From: a virus
Direction: 5' to 3' (one strand)
DNA: 49,805 bases
Virus record (IMG/VR): IMGVR_UViG_3300017741_000007
Location: 1-49,805 of that record
Within the stretch, counting starts at the first letter, position 1. The number at the start of each line of letters is the position of its first letter. Of the stretch, positions 22,649 through 32,617 are shown one piece after another. The notes below the pieces were generated by a model. It searched no databases, was not told where the DNA came from, and worked only from the letters and a program-made list of their open reading frames with translations. Both the position numbers and the translations under genes were made by a program.

Positions 22649-25600
22649 TTAATTATCTGGTACATTACCTTGAAGCGGGTTAGCAGATCCTTTTATTTTT
22701 TTACCAGTGTCATCAAACCGCGCTGTATATCTTCTAGTATAATTTTCAGCAGCAAATGTATTTATGCTAGTTGTTTGAGATGTAAAAGAAGAATTTTCTG
22801 TACCAAACTTGCTATTCCAGTCTTCTTGTGTTGTTTGTAGTGGGTGGTAAACATGGTAATTTCCAGCTGCATTATTAGGTATCCACGATGTAGTTAAAGC
22901 TTGGTCGGTATAAAACTGAGTAACATATTTCATAGCCCATTCTCTTGCGTAAACAGTTGTTTGTGTTTGCGCATCGTAGCTATCTACTTCTCCAGCTGTG
23001 CCCGACTGCGAAACTTTGTATGCAAAACTTTTATTTTCTTGGCCAAAAGGAGGATAGTAAAAATCTCCATAAGAGATATTGACTTTTATACCTTGAATCT
23101 CAGATGTTCCCCTGTAAGCATACACGCTCGTGCTTGGCATAGTTCCTGTTACAGTCGGAATAATAGTATTTCTATCATATAAAGAAGAGCGTACTCCATC
23201 TTGTGGATATAATACTAAAAGTCTATAATCACCATATTGATCTGCAGTTTCTTCATAACCTTGATCTTTGCCAAAGGCAAATATTTTAGATAAAGTAGAT
23301 GTTATAGATTTTTGATTTTGAGCTTGAGGAAACTCAGCCCCAACAGAAACTGTATCTTGTGGAGGTCTAACAATAATGTTTGCAGGTATAGTATTATATA
23401 AACTTGAATTTGTTAATATTCCAGTAGTAAAAAAGTCGCTTTCATCATTTGAATTATTTACATTTTTTTGCTCACCTCCAAATTTTATAGTATTTCCTTC
23501 AACATCTAAAACATCTGACCATTCGCCACCTACAGGCCTTCTTTGTAGGTAAGCTGTCCAAGAAACCTTTGATTGACCAGTAGGCGGTGCAACTTCAACA
23601 GCTCTAGTCGCGTTACGTTTAATTTGCTCGTACGCATTATAAGGCCATTGCTCGAAAATAAAATCAACTTTAATAAATGCAGTTCCATTTGTTAGCGAAT
23701 TGTTAGTGTCACTTACGGTACTATCAAATGCTTTGGTTTTTATATTTTCATTAGCAATAAAATAGTTGTGGTTTCGATTTGGGTTGTCAGGATTGTTGTC
23801 TACGGCGGGTAATTGCGTATCAATGACTTGGATCGTTGCGTTGTCATTAATAAACCCACTTTGAGGAAGCTCTATAGCTTGTAAGCCACCTGTTCTAGCT
23901 TCATCGTATTTTCCTGGATAAGGACCTTCTAATGCGTTTGAATAATCATCACACCAAAATAAAGCTGATGATTGTATTCTTTTTGATAAATCTAAAGGAT
24001 AATCGCCACTCCAATATTTACCAAAACTAGAGTTAACAAGTTCTTCACCAGCCACAGCACCTATTTGAGCTGTAGTGGTTGCTCCTCCAGAATCAGTTAA
24101 AGTTATAGTAAAGCTATACGCTCCGGTTATATCTAACGGTGCATAAAGTTTACCTGTAGATTGGTCGATGCTTATTAATGGATCCGACGGTGGGTTTTGA
24201 TTTGAAATACTCCAAGATAAATCAGCAACATTATCCAATTGAGGAGTAACAGCGCCATTTACTCCTTCAAAAGTAAATATAGGAGCATTAGGATCTGTTC
24301 TATCGCTTGGTATTGATGTAAAAAGATTTGCGTTATTTATACTTGGAGATACATTTCCTAATCTAATACCAGAAATACTTGTTGGGCCATAATCTATAGC
24401 ATCAATTCCTGTTGATTTTACATTAAAAGTAAATGTAAAAACATTAGAAAGCTGATTAGTTTCAAAATATTTAGGATTAACAACCTTAAGATTATACGTA
24501 TCGTAATTTAGATTAGCCCCTGATTCAAGGCTCCAATCAGCTGTTACATTGTTTGAATTACCATCAATAACACTTAACAAGGTTATTTCAGAACTAGCTA
24601 AAGGAATCGGCGCACCAATACCTAAGCCTGGTAAAGTTGCTGTAAAATTGTTCAATACAACTTCACCTGCTCCACTAGCTTCTGTTTGTGTAAATTTAAA
24701 ACCTTGAATATTATTAGTTATCCAACCAGCTAGAGCTCCATTATCATTACCAGCTAAAGCGTTAAAGTCGCTTACTAATCCGCAAGTTGATGTTTCATAA
24801 AATATATCTAATAAAGACTCAAAAGGAGCTGTTTCAAATACACCTAAAATTATATTGTACGCACCTGTTATTTGGTTTATTGAAGACGACCCTACAGGAA
24901 GAGGAAGTGGAGCTACACCCACGTTATTTTGAGAAATTCTAGCAATATAAGGATCTGAATCTGTTTGATAGATAGTATTATAAGGAGCCGCTCGGTTCGC
25001 GTCAGTAAACATATTATCTTGCTCAGCTATAGCAGCAACAGTCATGGTGTTTGTTCCAGGATAATACGGCTCGTTAAATGTAGGGGCAGTGTCTAAAATA
25101 AAATTAGGCGTTACTCTACCAAATAATTTAACATCACTTCTATATTGAGTTTGCTCAGGTCCTACTTCAGTTAAGTCTCTAGGTACCTTATTTATATTAT
25201 CACTGATTAAAGATATATGAGCTATTGTGCCTTGAGGATCTGGAGCATCTGTTCTTTCTGTGCTTTTATAATCTGGATAATCATTTAATACTCCTGGTAA
25301 ATAAACATTATAGTAATCAGTTTCTGTTTGTTTTACAACAACCTTATAAGAATACCAACCAAGCGGGTTATAATCTGAGCTTGATACATCACCGTTATAC
25401 AGACCAGGTGTTCCAGTTGTAAGGCTTTTAGTGCTATTGACACCAGCATTTACTAATAGTTTTAAAGAATCACCAGGCCAAGCGTGCACATCATTATTGC
25501 CCGTGCCAGGGTTTGGCTTATATGGATGATAATAAGTGGAACCACCAAAAGATATTGTGGCTCCATCAACTACAGCTGTTTTAAATTCAGAGTTAACCGG

Positions 25601-27067
25601 AGATAATATTGTAGTAGATTGTCTACCATATCTATCAGATAAAACTATACCTACTTGGTAGTTTCTGTTTTGTTTTAAAGTGTGTTCTGGATATTCTATT
25701 TGGCTTGTAGTAAATAAAGAGCTATTGCTGTTTGAAACTGAAAATGCAGATTTATCAGTTACAGCTACATCATAGTTAATGGTAGCAGGTGGAGTGTGTT
25801 TATCTTGAAAGTTGCTGTAAACAACTCTATTGCTTATTACTTCTTGGCCTAATGCTCTTACTGGTACTTTATCGTATACTCTTATTATTTCAGACTCTGG
25901 AAGAGTTTTATACGGTTTTCTTGATTGATAATCATACGTATACACATTGTTTGTTGTAGAAGAAAAAGTTGTAGATGGAATTGAATCTAATACTTTAACA
26001 GCTAAAGCATCTGACTCTTTCCATATTATATCTATTTCTGTAATACCTAAAGTAGATTCTAAGTCAGAACCATTAGTTGGTAACGGAATAGCTAATTTTA
26101 TATTGTTGATTTTATTTCTCATAAATTCAACTATAGAGCTTCTATAAGCTTCGTTTTCGTCTAATGAGTTTCCAGACAAATCAGTATCAGCTCTTAAAAA
26201 GTAACCATCTTGTTGAGGTATAAAAGCTTCTTGCGTGAAAGGAGCCAATATAGAATACTCGCCATCTGTAAATTTAAATCTATAACTAAAAGATACAAAT
26301 TTATTTTTTAAATAGTCTGGATCACCAGGCCATTCATTATCGAAGTACATGTTTGACGTTGTTCCATCTGGTAAATTTTCAGAAACAACATCTTGTCCCG
26401 CACATACATATTGATTAAAATTAGGGTTAGAAGAGCCATATGGAGTTTGCGGCTCTGTATCTTGGTAATACATTTGTATAACCTCATAAGGGTTATATTT
26501 AGCTACAGAAATCTTATCTTCATTATTATAATAAGATCCATCACCTACTAAATCAATGTTTATTTTTCTAGGCTGATTTCTATTATCTGTCCAAAATAAT
26601 AGATTTTCAAGTAGATTTACACCTATAATAGCATGTGTAGTTGAAAAGTTCAAAAACGAACCGCTAGCTAGTTTTTTAGCTGCTCTAGTTAAAGTATTGT
26701 AAGAATATATATAGTTATTTGCGGTAGCGCTATAAGATAAAGCGCCGGGAAACTCAGCATCTGTAAAGTCTGTTAAAAAAACAAATATAGTGCTAGCAGC
26801 TTCTTCGCCGTATATTCCTATAGATTTTAAAGTACCAGAAGGTAAACCTGCTAAAACGCTAAAATCAACAGTGATAGGTGTGTTTCCGCTAGAAGCTATT
26901 AAGGCTTTTGAATTACCTAATGCGTTTTCTAAAGCACCTACGTCTTCGCCTTCTGATTTACTAACTTGTATATTAAGTCCTTCTCTATATTCACCTGGTG
27001 GCAACAATCTGTCATCCAGGTCTTTATTCATTTTAGACTTAATGAAAGCATTTTTAACTTCCGCCAT
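22649..27067 (-). CDS. Large tail nozzle / tail tubular B-like protein (1472 aa)
   Basis: A 1472-residue protein that starts with FIKSKMNKDLDDRLLPPGEY (residues 8-27) and LNIQVSKSEGEDVGALEN, a signature I associate with the T7 gp12-like nozzle proteins of crAss-like and marine podoviruses. Most of it is beta-rich with many Tyr/Asn/Gly. Around 920-1005 there is an Ig/cadherin-like domain (IFTFEGVNGAVTPQL, LSWSIS, STGKLYAPLDITGAYSFTIT, TDSGGAT), probably for surface binding. It is about twice T7 gp12 (794). The neighbouring connector genes follow in the expected order. Confidence 0.8.
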   Translation of the reverse strand: MAEVKNAFIKSKMNKDLDDRLLPPGEYREGLNIQVSKSEGEDVGALENALGNSKALIASSGNTPITVDFSVLAGLPSGTLKSIGIYGEEAASTIFVFLTDFTDAEFPGALSYSATANNYIYSYNTLTRAAKKLASGSFLNFSTTHAIIGVNLLENLLFWTDNRNQPRKINIDLVGDGSYYNNEDKISVAKYNPYEVIQMYYQDTEPQTPYGSSNPNFNQYVCAGQDVVSENLPDGTTSNMYFDNEWPGDPDYLKNKFVSFSYRFKFTDGEYSILAPFTQEAFIPQQDGYFLRADTDLSGNSLDENEAYRSSIVEFMRNKINNIKLAIPLPTNGSDLESTLGITEIDIIWKESDALAVKVLDSIPSTTFSSTTNNVYTYDYQSRKPYKTLPESEIIRVYDKVPVRALGQEVISNRVVYSNFQDKHTPPATINYDVAVTDKSAFSVSNSNSSLFTTSQIEYPEHTLKQNRNYQVGIVLSDRYGRQSTTILSPVNSEFKTAVVDGATISFGGSTYYHPYKPNPGTGNNDVHAWPGDSLKLLVNAGVNSTKSLTTGTPGLYNGDVSSSDYNPLGWYSYKVVVKQTETDYYNVYLPGVLNDYPDYKSTERTDAPDPQGTIAHISLISDNINKVPRDLTEVGPEQTQYRSDVKLFGRVTPNFILDTAPTFNEPYYPGTNTMTVAAIAEQDNMFTDANRAAPYNTIYQTDSDPYIARISQNNVGVAPLPLPVGSSSINQITGAYNIILGVFETAPFESLLDIFYETSTCGLVSDFNALAGNDNGALAGWITNNIQGFKFTQTEASGAGEVVLNNFTATLPGLGIGAPIPLASSEITLLSVIDGNSNNVTADWSLESGANLNYDTYNLKVVNPKYFETNQLSNVFTFTFNVKSTGIDAIDYGPTSISGIRLGNVSPSINNANLFTSIPSDRTDPNAPIFTFEGVNGAVTPQLDNVADLSWSISNQNPPSDPLISIDQSTGKLYAPLDITGAYSFTITLTDSGGATTTAQIGAVAGEELVNSSFGKYWSGDYPLDLSKRIQSSALFWCDDYSNALEGPYPGKYDEARTGGLQAIELPQSGFINDNATIQVIDTQLPAVDNNPDNPNRNHNYFIANENIKTKAFDSTVSDTNNSLTNGTAFIKVDFIFEQWPYNAYEQIKRNATRAVEVAPPTGQSKVSWTAYLQRRPVGGEWSDVLDVEGNTIKFGGEQKNVNNSNDESDFFTTGILTNSSLYNTIPANIIVRPPQDTVSVGAEFPQAQNQKSITSTLSKIFAFGKDQGYEETADQYGDYRLLVLYPQDGVRSSLYDRNTIIPTVTGTMPSTSVYAYRGTSEIQGIKVNISYGDFYYPPFGQENKSFAYKVSQSGTAGEVDSYDAQTQTTVYAREWAMKYVTQFYTDQALTTSWIPNNAAGNYHVYHPLQTTQEDWNSKFGTENSSFTSQTTSINTFAAENYTRRYTARFDDTGKKIKGSANPLQGNVPDN

Positions 27068-27072
27068 GTATC

Positions 27073-28302
27073 TTAATATTTAATCCATTTAGACTTGCCT
27101 CTAGCTATCTGAACAAATTCATTTAATTTTATATTTGATAATCTTATTTTAGCGTTTCTAAGCTTAGCACTTTTTTCGCGTCTAAGTCTTTGAACCACAT
27201 ATTCTGGTTGGTTTATTCTTGAGGCTATAATAGCATGACTTATATAAGCATATAAAGCTTCTTCAGCCAGTTTAGGTATTTTCATATCCTGACCGTTATA
27301 TCCTAGACCATCTGATATATACTCAAGTATAATAATCTTTTCAGCTAAATCGCTTGAAAAAGATAATTTACCTTCTCTGTCGTTTATTGTAAACCAGCCA
27401 TTTATTTGTGCTGTTTCGGGTTGTATACCGTATTTTTGGCCTAAATAGTTATCACCATACATGCCAGGATAACCTAATCCATCAGATAATAAATAACCTG
27501 TTAAATCGCTTTTAGCAGCGTTTATATCTTTAAGATTATTTTTTTTCCATCTTTCTTCTGTTAATGAAGTTGTTTCAATATTTTCTCCGTTATTATCCTG
27601 TATAGGTACTCCTTGAGCATCTTGTGATGGTACGGTATATGGATTCGTTGTTAGTGTTGTAGGATATATGATATGTTTAACACCTTGGTTATCTATCCAT
27701 GACACGTTAACGTAATTAACATAGTCTTGTGGCAATGGAACGCTTAGATTATTAGGTATAGTTAATTCTTGTTTTCTTATACTTCTAAGCGTATCATAGC
27801 TAAATTCCTGCAAGCCTCTTTTAGCAAAAAATAATACATCTGTAGTTTTAGTGCTTGGTATTAATTTTCCAGTACCAACATACCCTATCATAAAGTTAGT
27901 TATAACATCTTCCAGTGTAGTGTAAGCATATCCGCCATAGTTTTCTTCAACAGTATTTCCAAAAGCATCTCTATTGCCGTATTCACCGCCTTGTTTGTTT
28001 TTCAACTGTATAACAAACCACGTGTTAGCAAGCGGAACAGTTCCTAAGGTTATTACGTTATCAGCTACGGTAAATGAGCTAGTGTATTCTACAAAAGTAT
28101 TAGGAATACCTGTTGTGCTATAATATAATTTAAAGTTGTTTAAATTGTACCCAGATGTCGTAGGGTCACTAGATCCAAATTCTAACTCTGTATTAAAAGT
28201 AGCTGTTAGCTTAGATGACGAACCGTCAGTAACAAACGTTTGAGAACCAGCATAATACTGTGAATTTGTTTCGGTTATTAAACCCATATTAGGTGTTGCC
28301 AT
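27073..28302 (-). CDS. Tail tubular A-like / connector ring protein (409 aa)
   Basis: A 409-residue protein. Residues 1-120 are beta-rich and Ser/Thr/Gly-rich; from about 130 a conserved core follows: LEDVITNFMIGYVGTGKLIP, VLFFAKRGLQEFSYDTLRSIRK, LPQDYVNYVNVSWID and IIYP. This resembles the adaptor/ring proteins that join portal and nozzle (T7 gp11-like; ring proteins of crAss-like phages). A basic C-terminal helix (LRREKSAKLRNAKIRL) may contact DNA or portal. Placed between the 243-residue adaptor and the nozzle protein, as expected. Confidence 0.75.
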   Translation of the reverse strand: MATPNMGLITETNSQYYAGSQTFVTDGSSSKLTATFNTELEFGSSDPTTSGYNLNNFKLYYSTTGIPNTFVEYTSSFTVADNVITLGTVPLANTWFVIQLKNKQGGEYGNRDAFGNTVEENYGGYAYTTLEDVITNFMIGYVGTGKLIPSTKTTDVLFFAKRGLQEFSYDTLRSIRKQELTIPNNLSVPLPQDYVNYVNVSWIDNQGVKHIIYPTTLTTNPYTVPSQDAQGVPIQDNNGENIETTSLTEERWKKNNLKDINAAKSDLTGYLLSDGLGYPGMYGDNYLGQKYGIQPETAQINGWFTINDREGKLSFSSDLAEKIIILEYISDGLGYNGQDMKIPKLAEEALYAYISHAIIASRINQPEYVVQRLRREKSAKLRNAKIRLSNIKLNEFVQIARGKSKWIKY

Positions 28303-28305
28303 ATT

Positions 28306-29037
28306 TTAGCTTTTTTTGTTTATTTCTTCAGCTTGCACTTGGGCCGCTGCAGCTTGTACTATTTGAGGGTCTTTTATTATTATTCCAGCATATAATAATA
28401 TTTTCAATATAACTTCAGATTGTTCCGACACGTGAAGCTCAAAGTCTGTAGAGTTGTCTGAAGAAAATTCATATTGGCCTAAACTACCCACGTTAAAACT
28501 CCAATTAACATCGCTAGGTTTTCTAACATAATCAACTTGTATATCAGTAGTTATAGTGTCAGGCTTTATAAATAACTTGTGATTTTCGTAAAGATATATT
28601 GGATTTATTTTTGTTGGTCTAGTTAACTTAGACCGATCAACATAGTAAAAATCATGACGATCTAATCTTTGCACAAATCTGTCTCTACCATATAAAACGT
28701 TTCCTAGTCTATAAAAAGACACGCTATTGCCGTAAGCATCTGTAGTTGGAAGTGTGAAGAATGGATTATTAGGTAAAGTTGTATTGTTATAAACCGCTGG
28801 ACCAAAAGTTTTGAATATAGCTATTTTTTCATCAATATTTTCTTGACGGTCCGCATAATCTGTATCTACTTGAGGTATACGTAGTTGCTGGTTTAAGTCT
28901 TCAAAATATTTTTCAAATATTTCTAACTGTACTTGGGTAGATACTTTATTAAACTCAGTAGGTGTCATATAACCTCTTTGTTCTTTATTAAGTATCATTA
29001 GTACAGTTTGATATACTGTATTTACATTTATAGCCAT
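28306..29037 (-). CDS. Head-tail adaptor protein (243 aa)
   Basis: A 243-residue protein starting MAINVNTVYQTVLMILNKEQRGYMTPTEFNKV. The helical first half with NKEQRGY...TPTEFN...QLEIFEKYFEDL is a pattern of gp11-like adaptors in marine phages; the second half has beta strands with YYVDRSKLTRPTKINPIYLYE and WSFN. It sits in the usual place after the capsid and before the ring protein. Function by context. Confidence 0.7.
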   Translation of the reverse strand: MAINVNTVYQTVLMILNKEQRGYMTPTEFNKVSTQVQLEIFEKYFEDLNQQLRIPQVDTDYADRQENIDEKIAIFKTFGPAVYNNTTLPNNPFFTLPTTDAYGNSVSFYRLGNVLYGRDRFVQRLDRHDFYYVDRSKLTRPTKINPIYLYENHKLFIKPDTITTDIQVDYVRKPSDVNWSFNVGSLGQYEFSSDNSTDFELHVSEQSEVILKILLYAGIIIKDPQIVQAAAAQVQAEEINKKS

Positions 29038-29056
29038 TAGTTATTTTTATTATAAT

Positions 29057-29079
29057 AAAGGAGGCATTACACCTCCCTT
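29057..29079 (-). terminator. Intrinsic terminator after the 254-aa gene
   Basis: On the minus strand the arms AAGGGAGG and CCTCCTTT (one G-T pair) enclose a 7-base loop, followed by an A/T-only tail with T runs. It lies between the stop at 29094 and the adaptor gene start at 29037. Confidence 0.7.
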
Positions 29080-29093
29080 ATTAATATTACATG

Positions 29094-29858
29094 TTATGAG
29101 AACTTTTTCTCTATAGATTGAAAGACTTGTATGCCTTCGTCTGTTTTAAAGAAAGATGCCATAGCTGAATATGGGTTTTCGTCAAATGGAACTGTCATTA
29201 ATTTACGTCCGTTTGAAGCCCAAGTAAATGTTCTTTGGTCATCTGCTAATTTAATTATATGAGCTTCAGTCGCTCTAATAGCAAAATTTCTTAATTGAAC
29301 ATTATCATCATTAGCTAGTTCTAAGAATAGTTTTGGATTGCTTTTAGCAAATAGTAACAAATCACGTTTAAGCTCCTTAGAACTCATCTCTGATACCTTA
29401 GATCCTAATTCAACTCTTAATATAGCTTCAGCTTGGTCTATATCTATCCCTTGTGCTGCATTTAGAGCATCTATTTCTAATTCTAAATCAAATAAATCAT
29501 CTTTAGCTATTTCAACTTGGTCTAGCTCTGTATATATTTTATTTTTTAAAGGATGATATAATGATAATATTTTTTGTAGTACTTGATTTCTTTTAGGTAC
29601 AAACAAAGAACCGTTTTTAAATACAATATGACCTAATGTTACTTCTCCGTTTTGCTCATCTTTAAAAGGTGAGTTTTGATTAGTAGCATATCTTAGTTCA
29701 CGTTGCTCATTTGTTTTTTCATCGTAATGAAGCAAAGCGTGTCGTAATGAATGTCTAGACGGTATTTTTAATGTTAATGGTTTTTGATTACCTGTTGTTA
29801 AATAAGTTCTATCTTTAATTTCCCAAGACGGATCTTGGACTACTTGTTTTTTAGCCAT
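29094..29858 (-). CDS. Virion-associated hypothetical protein (254 aa)
   Basis: A 254-residue protein immediately after the major capsid gene. The first half is charged and beta-like (DPSWEIKDRTYLTTGNQKPLTLKIPSR), with GHIVFKNGSLFVPKRNQ about 75-95; the second half is helical (AEAILRVELG, ELKRDLLLFAKSNPKLFLELANDDN), ending SMEKKFS-like. Context suggests a capsid decoration, head-completion or internal protein. Family not recognised. Its leader has repeated TATAATA-type units and it is set off by terminators on both sides. Confidence 0.75.
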   Translation of the reverse strand: MAKKQVVQDPSWEIKDRTYLTTGNQKPLTLKIPSRHSLRHALLHYDEKTNEQRELRYATNQNSPFKDEQNGEVTLGHIVFKNGSLFVPKRNQVLQKILSLYHPLKNKIYTELDQVEIAKDDLFDLELEIDALNAAQGIDIDQAEAILRVELGSKVSEMSSKELKRDLLLFAKSNPKLFLELANDDNVQLRNFAIRATEAHIIKLADDQRTFTWASNGRKLMTVPFDENPYSAMASFFKTDEGIQVFQSIEKKFS

Positions 29859-29880
29859 AATATAATATAATTTAATAGTT
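29859..29880 (-). promoter_or_regulatory. A/T repeat leader
   Basis: A run of TTAAATTATATTATATT-type sequence directly before the ATG of the 254-residue gene. Similar runs precede the scaffold gene (from 32589) and others. Possible -10-like promoter element or leader; no -35 was recognised. Confidence 0.35.
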
Positions 29881-29891
29881 AAAAGTAAGTA

Positions 29892-29918
29892 TTACCCCTG
29901 AAAATACATCAGGGGTAA
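29892..29918 (-). terminator. Intrinsic terminator after the major capsid gene
   Basis: TTACCCCTGA (29908-side arm read on minus) and TCAGGGGTAA form a perfect 10-base stem around a short loop. It begins about 15 bases after the major capsid stop at 29933. The following minus-strand bases contain TACTTACTTTT. It could keep capsid transcripts more abundant than those of downstream genes. Confidence 0.75.
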
Positions 29919-29932
29919 ACCTACTAGAGTGA

Positions 29933-31384
29933 TTACACTCCTTTGAATAATACAAAGTTGTTAGCAGCTTGTACTACTAAACATCTTTCAGATAGGAAGT
30001 TAACCTCCATTGCATCAAGACTAGAAGTGAAAGCACCTCCAGCTGATCCAGTCAACCAAGACTTCATACGACGATCTTCAGTCTGTGAAGCTCTGTATCG
30101 TACGTGTAAGAATGGACGACGAATGTTAGTTCCTAAAATTTGATCGTAAACTGTTGAAGTTCCAGCCGGTACTAAAACACCTTCAATTGAAGCTACACCA
30201 GTGATTGCACCACGAGTAGAAGCATCATTTAAGTATTTCCAGTCGGTCTTATAAAAATCATAAGATCCTCTACGGAAACCGCTAAACCCTAGGTTTAATG
30301 CCATTTCTTCAGAGTTTTCAAATAATCCATAAGCAGTACCACCTTGAGCACCAGTAGAAACGCCAGCTAGCATACCGTCAATTTCCAAAGAAGTTGCACG
30401 ATTTAAGAATAGCATGTTTTCTTCAATAGCTCCTTGAGTATCTAGATTTTTTAAGATATTATCAAAGTCATCTAAGTTAGCTCCGCTAAAAGCAACCTCA
30501 ACGTTTCCTCTGTCAGCTACAGCTGCGAATAAACCTTGTGTACCTTTATAGCCATCAGTTAAAGCTTGTGAACCAGCAGCTGCTAATTCTCCTTCAACTA
30601 CACTCATTTCTAAGTAATCTTCAAAACGTAAACGAGTTTCAGATTCAGCTTTTAAATACCATAAGTATCCAGATGTTCCATCTTCAGTAGCAACTTCTAC
30701 CCAACCGATTTGAGACATATCAGATCCGTTAATGGTGTAATTGTTACGAATAATAACAGGAGAATTGCTGTATTGAGTAAAAGTAGGATCAATACTAATG
30801 TTTTCTCCTTTTGTGGTAATCTCACCAGCAGCTCCACTCCAATTAGTTATTGAAGATCCTTTGCCAAATTCAGAACCATATACAAACATTTTTACTCCAG
30901 TAGCAGCTAGAGAACTTGTATCAGCAGCTGTATAAGGTGCAACAACCACATTTCCGCTTACTGGATGCGATCCTGTAACTACAGCTTTTAATTCAGCTCC
31001 AAGAGCATCTAAAAGAACAACAGTTTGTCCTGGAGAAACAACGTTTTCAACTAACGTGCCATCAAGAGCAGTACCTCCAACTGGAATACCAATAGTATTT
31101 GTTCCACTTGTGTTAGTACATCCATCATAAGCAATGTGTAAACGATTTTGTTCTGACCAGATAACTTGATCTGATGTCATTGGCATTTCAGCTCCAACCA
31201 TACGTAAGAATCCAGATAACGTTCTGTTTCCATAACGCTCTACTTCTTGTTCGTAAATTTCAGGTAGATACTGTTGTGCAAAGTCTTTTCCAGTTCCAGT
31301 ATTAAACTGCAAGTAGTTAGACTGTAATAATTGTTGTGATTGAGACGGTTTAATAGTCCCAAATGTAGGGGATAATGTTCCCAT
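29933..31384 (-). CDS. Major capsid protein
   Basis: A 483-residue protein placed after the scaffold gene and before the connector genes, as usual for the major head protein. Seen: a hydrophilic N-terminus, then the conserved-looking LPEIYEQEVERYGNRTLSGFLRMVGAEMPM and WSEQNRLHIAYDG (about 40-90), beta-rich middle, LRFEDYLEMSVVEGELAAAGSQAL, and a C-terminal end with FLHVRYRASQTEDRRMKSW and FLSERCLVVQAANNFVLFKGV. An HK97 fold is expected but was not tested. The gene is GC-richer and more codon-optimised than its neighbours and has a strong terminator behind it, consistent with high expression. Confidence 0.85.
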   Translation of the reverse strand: MGTLSPTFGTIKPSQSQQLLQSNYLQFNTGTGKDFAQQYLPEIYEQEVERYGNRTLSGFLRMVGAEMPMTSDQVIWSEQNRLHIAYDGCTNTSGTNTIGIPVGGTALDGTLVENVVSPGQTVVLLDALGAELKAVVTGSHPVSGNVVVAPYTAADTSSLAATGVKMFVYGSEFGKGSSITNWSGAAGEITTKGENISIDPTFTQYSNSPVIIRNNYTINGSDMSQIGWVEVATEDGTSGYLWYLKAESETRLRFEDYLEMSVVEGELAAAGSQALTDGYKGTQGLFAAVADRGNVEVAFSGANLDDFDNILKNLDTQGAIEENMLFLNRATSLEIDGMLAGVSTGAQGGTAYGLFENSEEMALNLGFSGFRRGSYDFYKTDWKYLNDASTRGAITGVASIEGVLVPAGTSTVYDQILGTNIRRPFLHVRYRASQTEDRRMKSWLTGSAGGAFTSSLDAMEVNFLSERCLVVQAANNFVLFKGV

Positions 31385-31397
31385 AATAATTTAGTTT

Positions 31398-32588
31398 TTA
31401 ATTGTTAAATTTTCTTGTTTTAATTTTAAGCTTTGAAGAATCTAAACCACTAACTGCTTTTACTTTAAACCCATCAATAAATACATTACCATCTTGTGTT
31501 TTGCGAGGCTCTGTACTTATGTTTTTAGATTTAGCTAATTGACCTTTAATAGCGTCAGTTTTACCCTGCTCATAAAAGTGATTAGCAATTGTATCTGCAT
31601 TTCGCGCAGCGTATAAAGCTTTATGATAACCTTTTGTATCTACGACTTCTCCTTTATCATTTAAGAACGTCTTAATGAAAGTGGATATATCTTTTTGGTT
31701 ATCAGCAACCTTAACAGGGTCTTTTATACCATACCTAAATTTCTTCTCTCCAACTTTAAAATCAAAACCTTTGAATTCATTGTTAAGAAGCTTGTTTGTT
31801 TGGTCGTGGAACCTACTTTGGTTAACTTTATTGAGCTCTTGCTCTTCATTATATCGGTTAAAAAAGTCCATAGCTTTTTGCTGCTCTTGATTAACTCCAG
31901 GTCTCAACTTGATCTCTGCGTAGTATTTATCTTTAAGCGAATCCAAATAGTTTTTGGCTTTTGCAACTTCTTCTTTATATGCAAGCTTTTTCTTTCGAAT
32001 ATCTCTTGCTTCATCTAAATCTTCATCAAATTTAAAAGAATCTTCAATTACAAATTGAATTTCTTCTGAATCTAAATGAGGTTTAGATTGTTTGTAGTAT
32101 TCTATTAACAATGCTTCACCGTTTACATTGCTATAATCAGCATTTAATCTAGCATAGTCTTCAACGGTTCCACCAGTTTCTTTCATAAAAGCTACTAGTT
32201 TTTCTACGTTTTCTGGTAACTCTTGTGTTTCTGCTTGCGGTAATACTTTTTCTTGTTCCTGTGAGGTGTTGGGACTTTCAGTGCCTCCAACCATTGTGAC
32301 CTCTTCATTATTATTGTCTTCATCTTCTACTAGTTCTATAGGAGATTCTGCTACTTCTTCTTCGGTGGCCCGTACTTCTTCAACCACTCCTTCGCTGTTG
32401 CCACTGTCTTTTGATTCTTCGACAACAACATCGCTATCATCTGTCTCTTGTGTTTGAACGGCATCTTCTTCTTGTTTTTTACTTAAATCTATTTTAGTAA
32501 TTTCAGGTACTATATTTCCCTGGCCTTTAATCTTAGGTGTTTTAGTTTTTAATTTAAACTCTCCTTCTTGTTTTACTTCTTCTGACAT
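31398..32588 (-). CDS. Scaffolding protein
   Basis: A 396-residue protein with a strongly acidic, Glu/Val-rich first third (DDSDVVVEESKDSGNSEGVV), a helical middle (EEVAKAKNYLDSLKDKYYAEI, NRYNEEQELNKVNQSRFHDQTNKLL) and a basic C-terminus (KLKIKTRKFNN). Acidic, highly helical proteins just upstream of the major capsid gene are typically capsid scaffolds; the basic tail would bind the capsid shell. No protease signature seen. Preceded by an A/T repeat leader. Confidence 0.75.
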   Translation of the reverse strand: MSEEVKQEGEFKLKTKTPKIKGQGNIVPEITKIDLSKKQEEDAVQTQETDDSDVVVEESKDSGNSEGVVEEVRATEEEVAESPIELVEDEDNNNEEVTMVGGTESPNTSQEQEKVLPQAETQELPENVEKLVAFMKETGGTVEDYARLNADYSNVNGEALLIEYYKQSKPHLDSEEIQFVIEDSFKFDEDLDEARDIRKKKLAYKEEVAKAKNYLDSLKDKYYAEIKLRPGVNQEQQKAMDFFNRYNEEQELNKVNQSRFHDQTNKLLNNEFKGFDFKVGEKKFRYGIKDPVKVADNQKDISTFIKTFLNDKGEVVDTKGYHKALYAARNADTIANHFYEQGKTDAIKGQLAKSKNISTEPRKTQDGNVFIDGFKVKAVSGLDSSKLKIKTRKFNN

Positions 32589-32610
32589 AATATAATATAA
32601 TAAAAATTAA
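32589..32610 (-). promoter_or_regulatory. A/T repeat leader of the scaffold gene
   Basis: Minus-strand TTATTATATTATATT just before the ATG at 32588, without G or C. It matches the leader at 29859-29880 in pattern and may be a promoter -10-like or ribosome-landing element. Confidence 0.35.
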
Positions 32611-32617
32611 TAATTCC

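Noticed and set aside
29925-29940. Small hairpin GAGTG-ATTA-CACTC over the capsid stop codon
   Set aside because: Only 5 base pairs and within the coding end; the 10-base-pair hairpin just downstream explains termination better.
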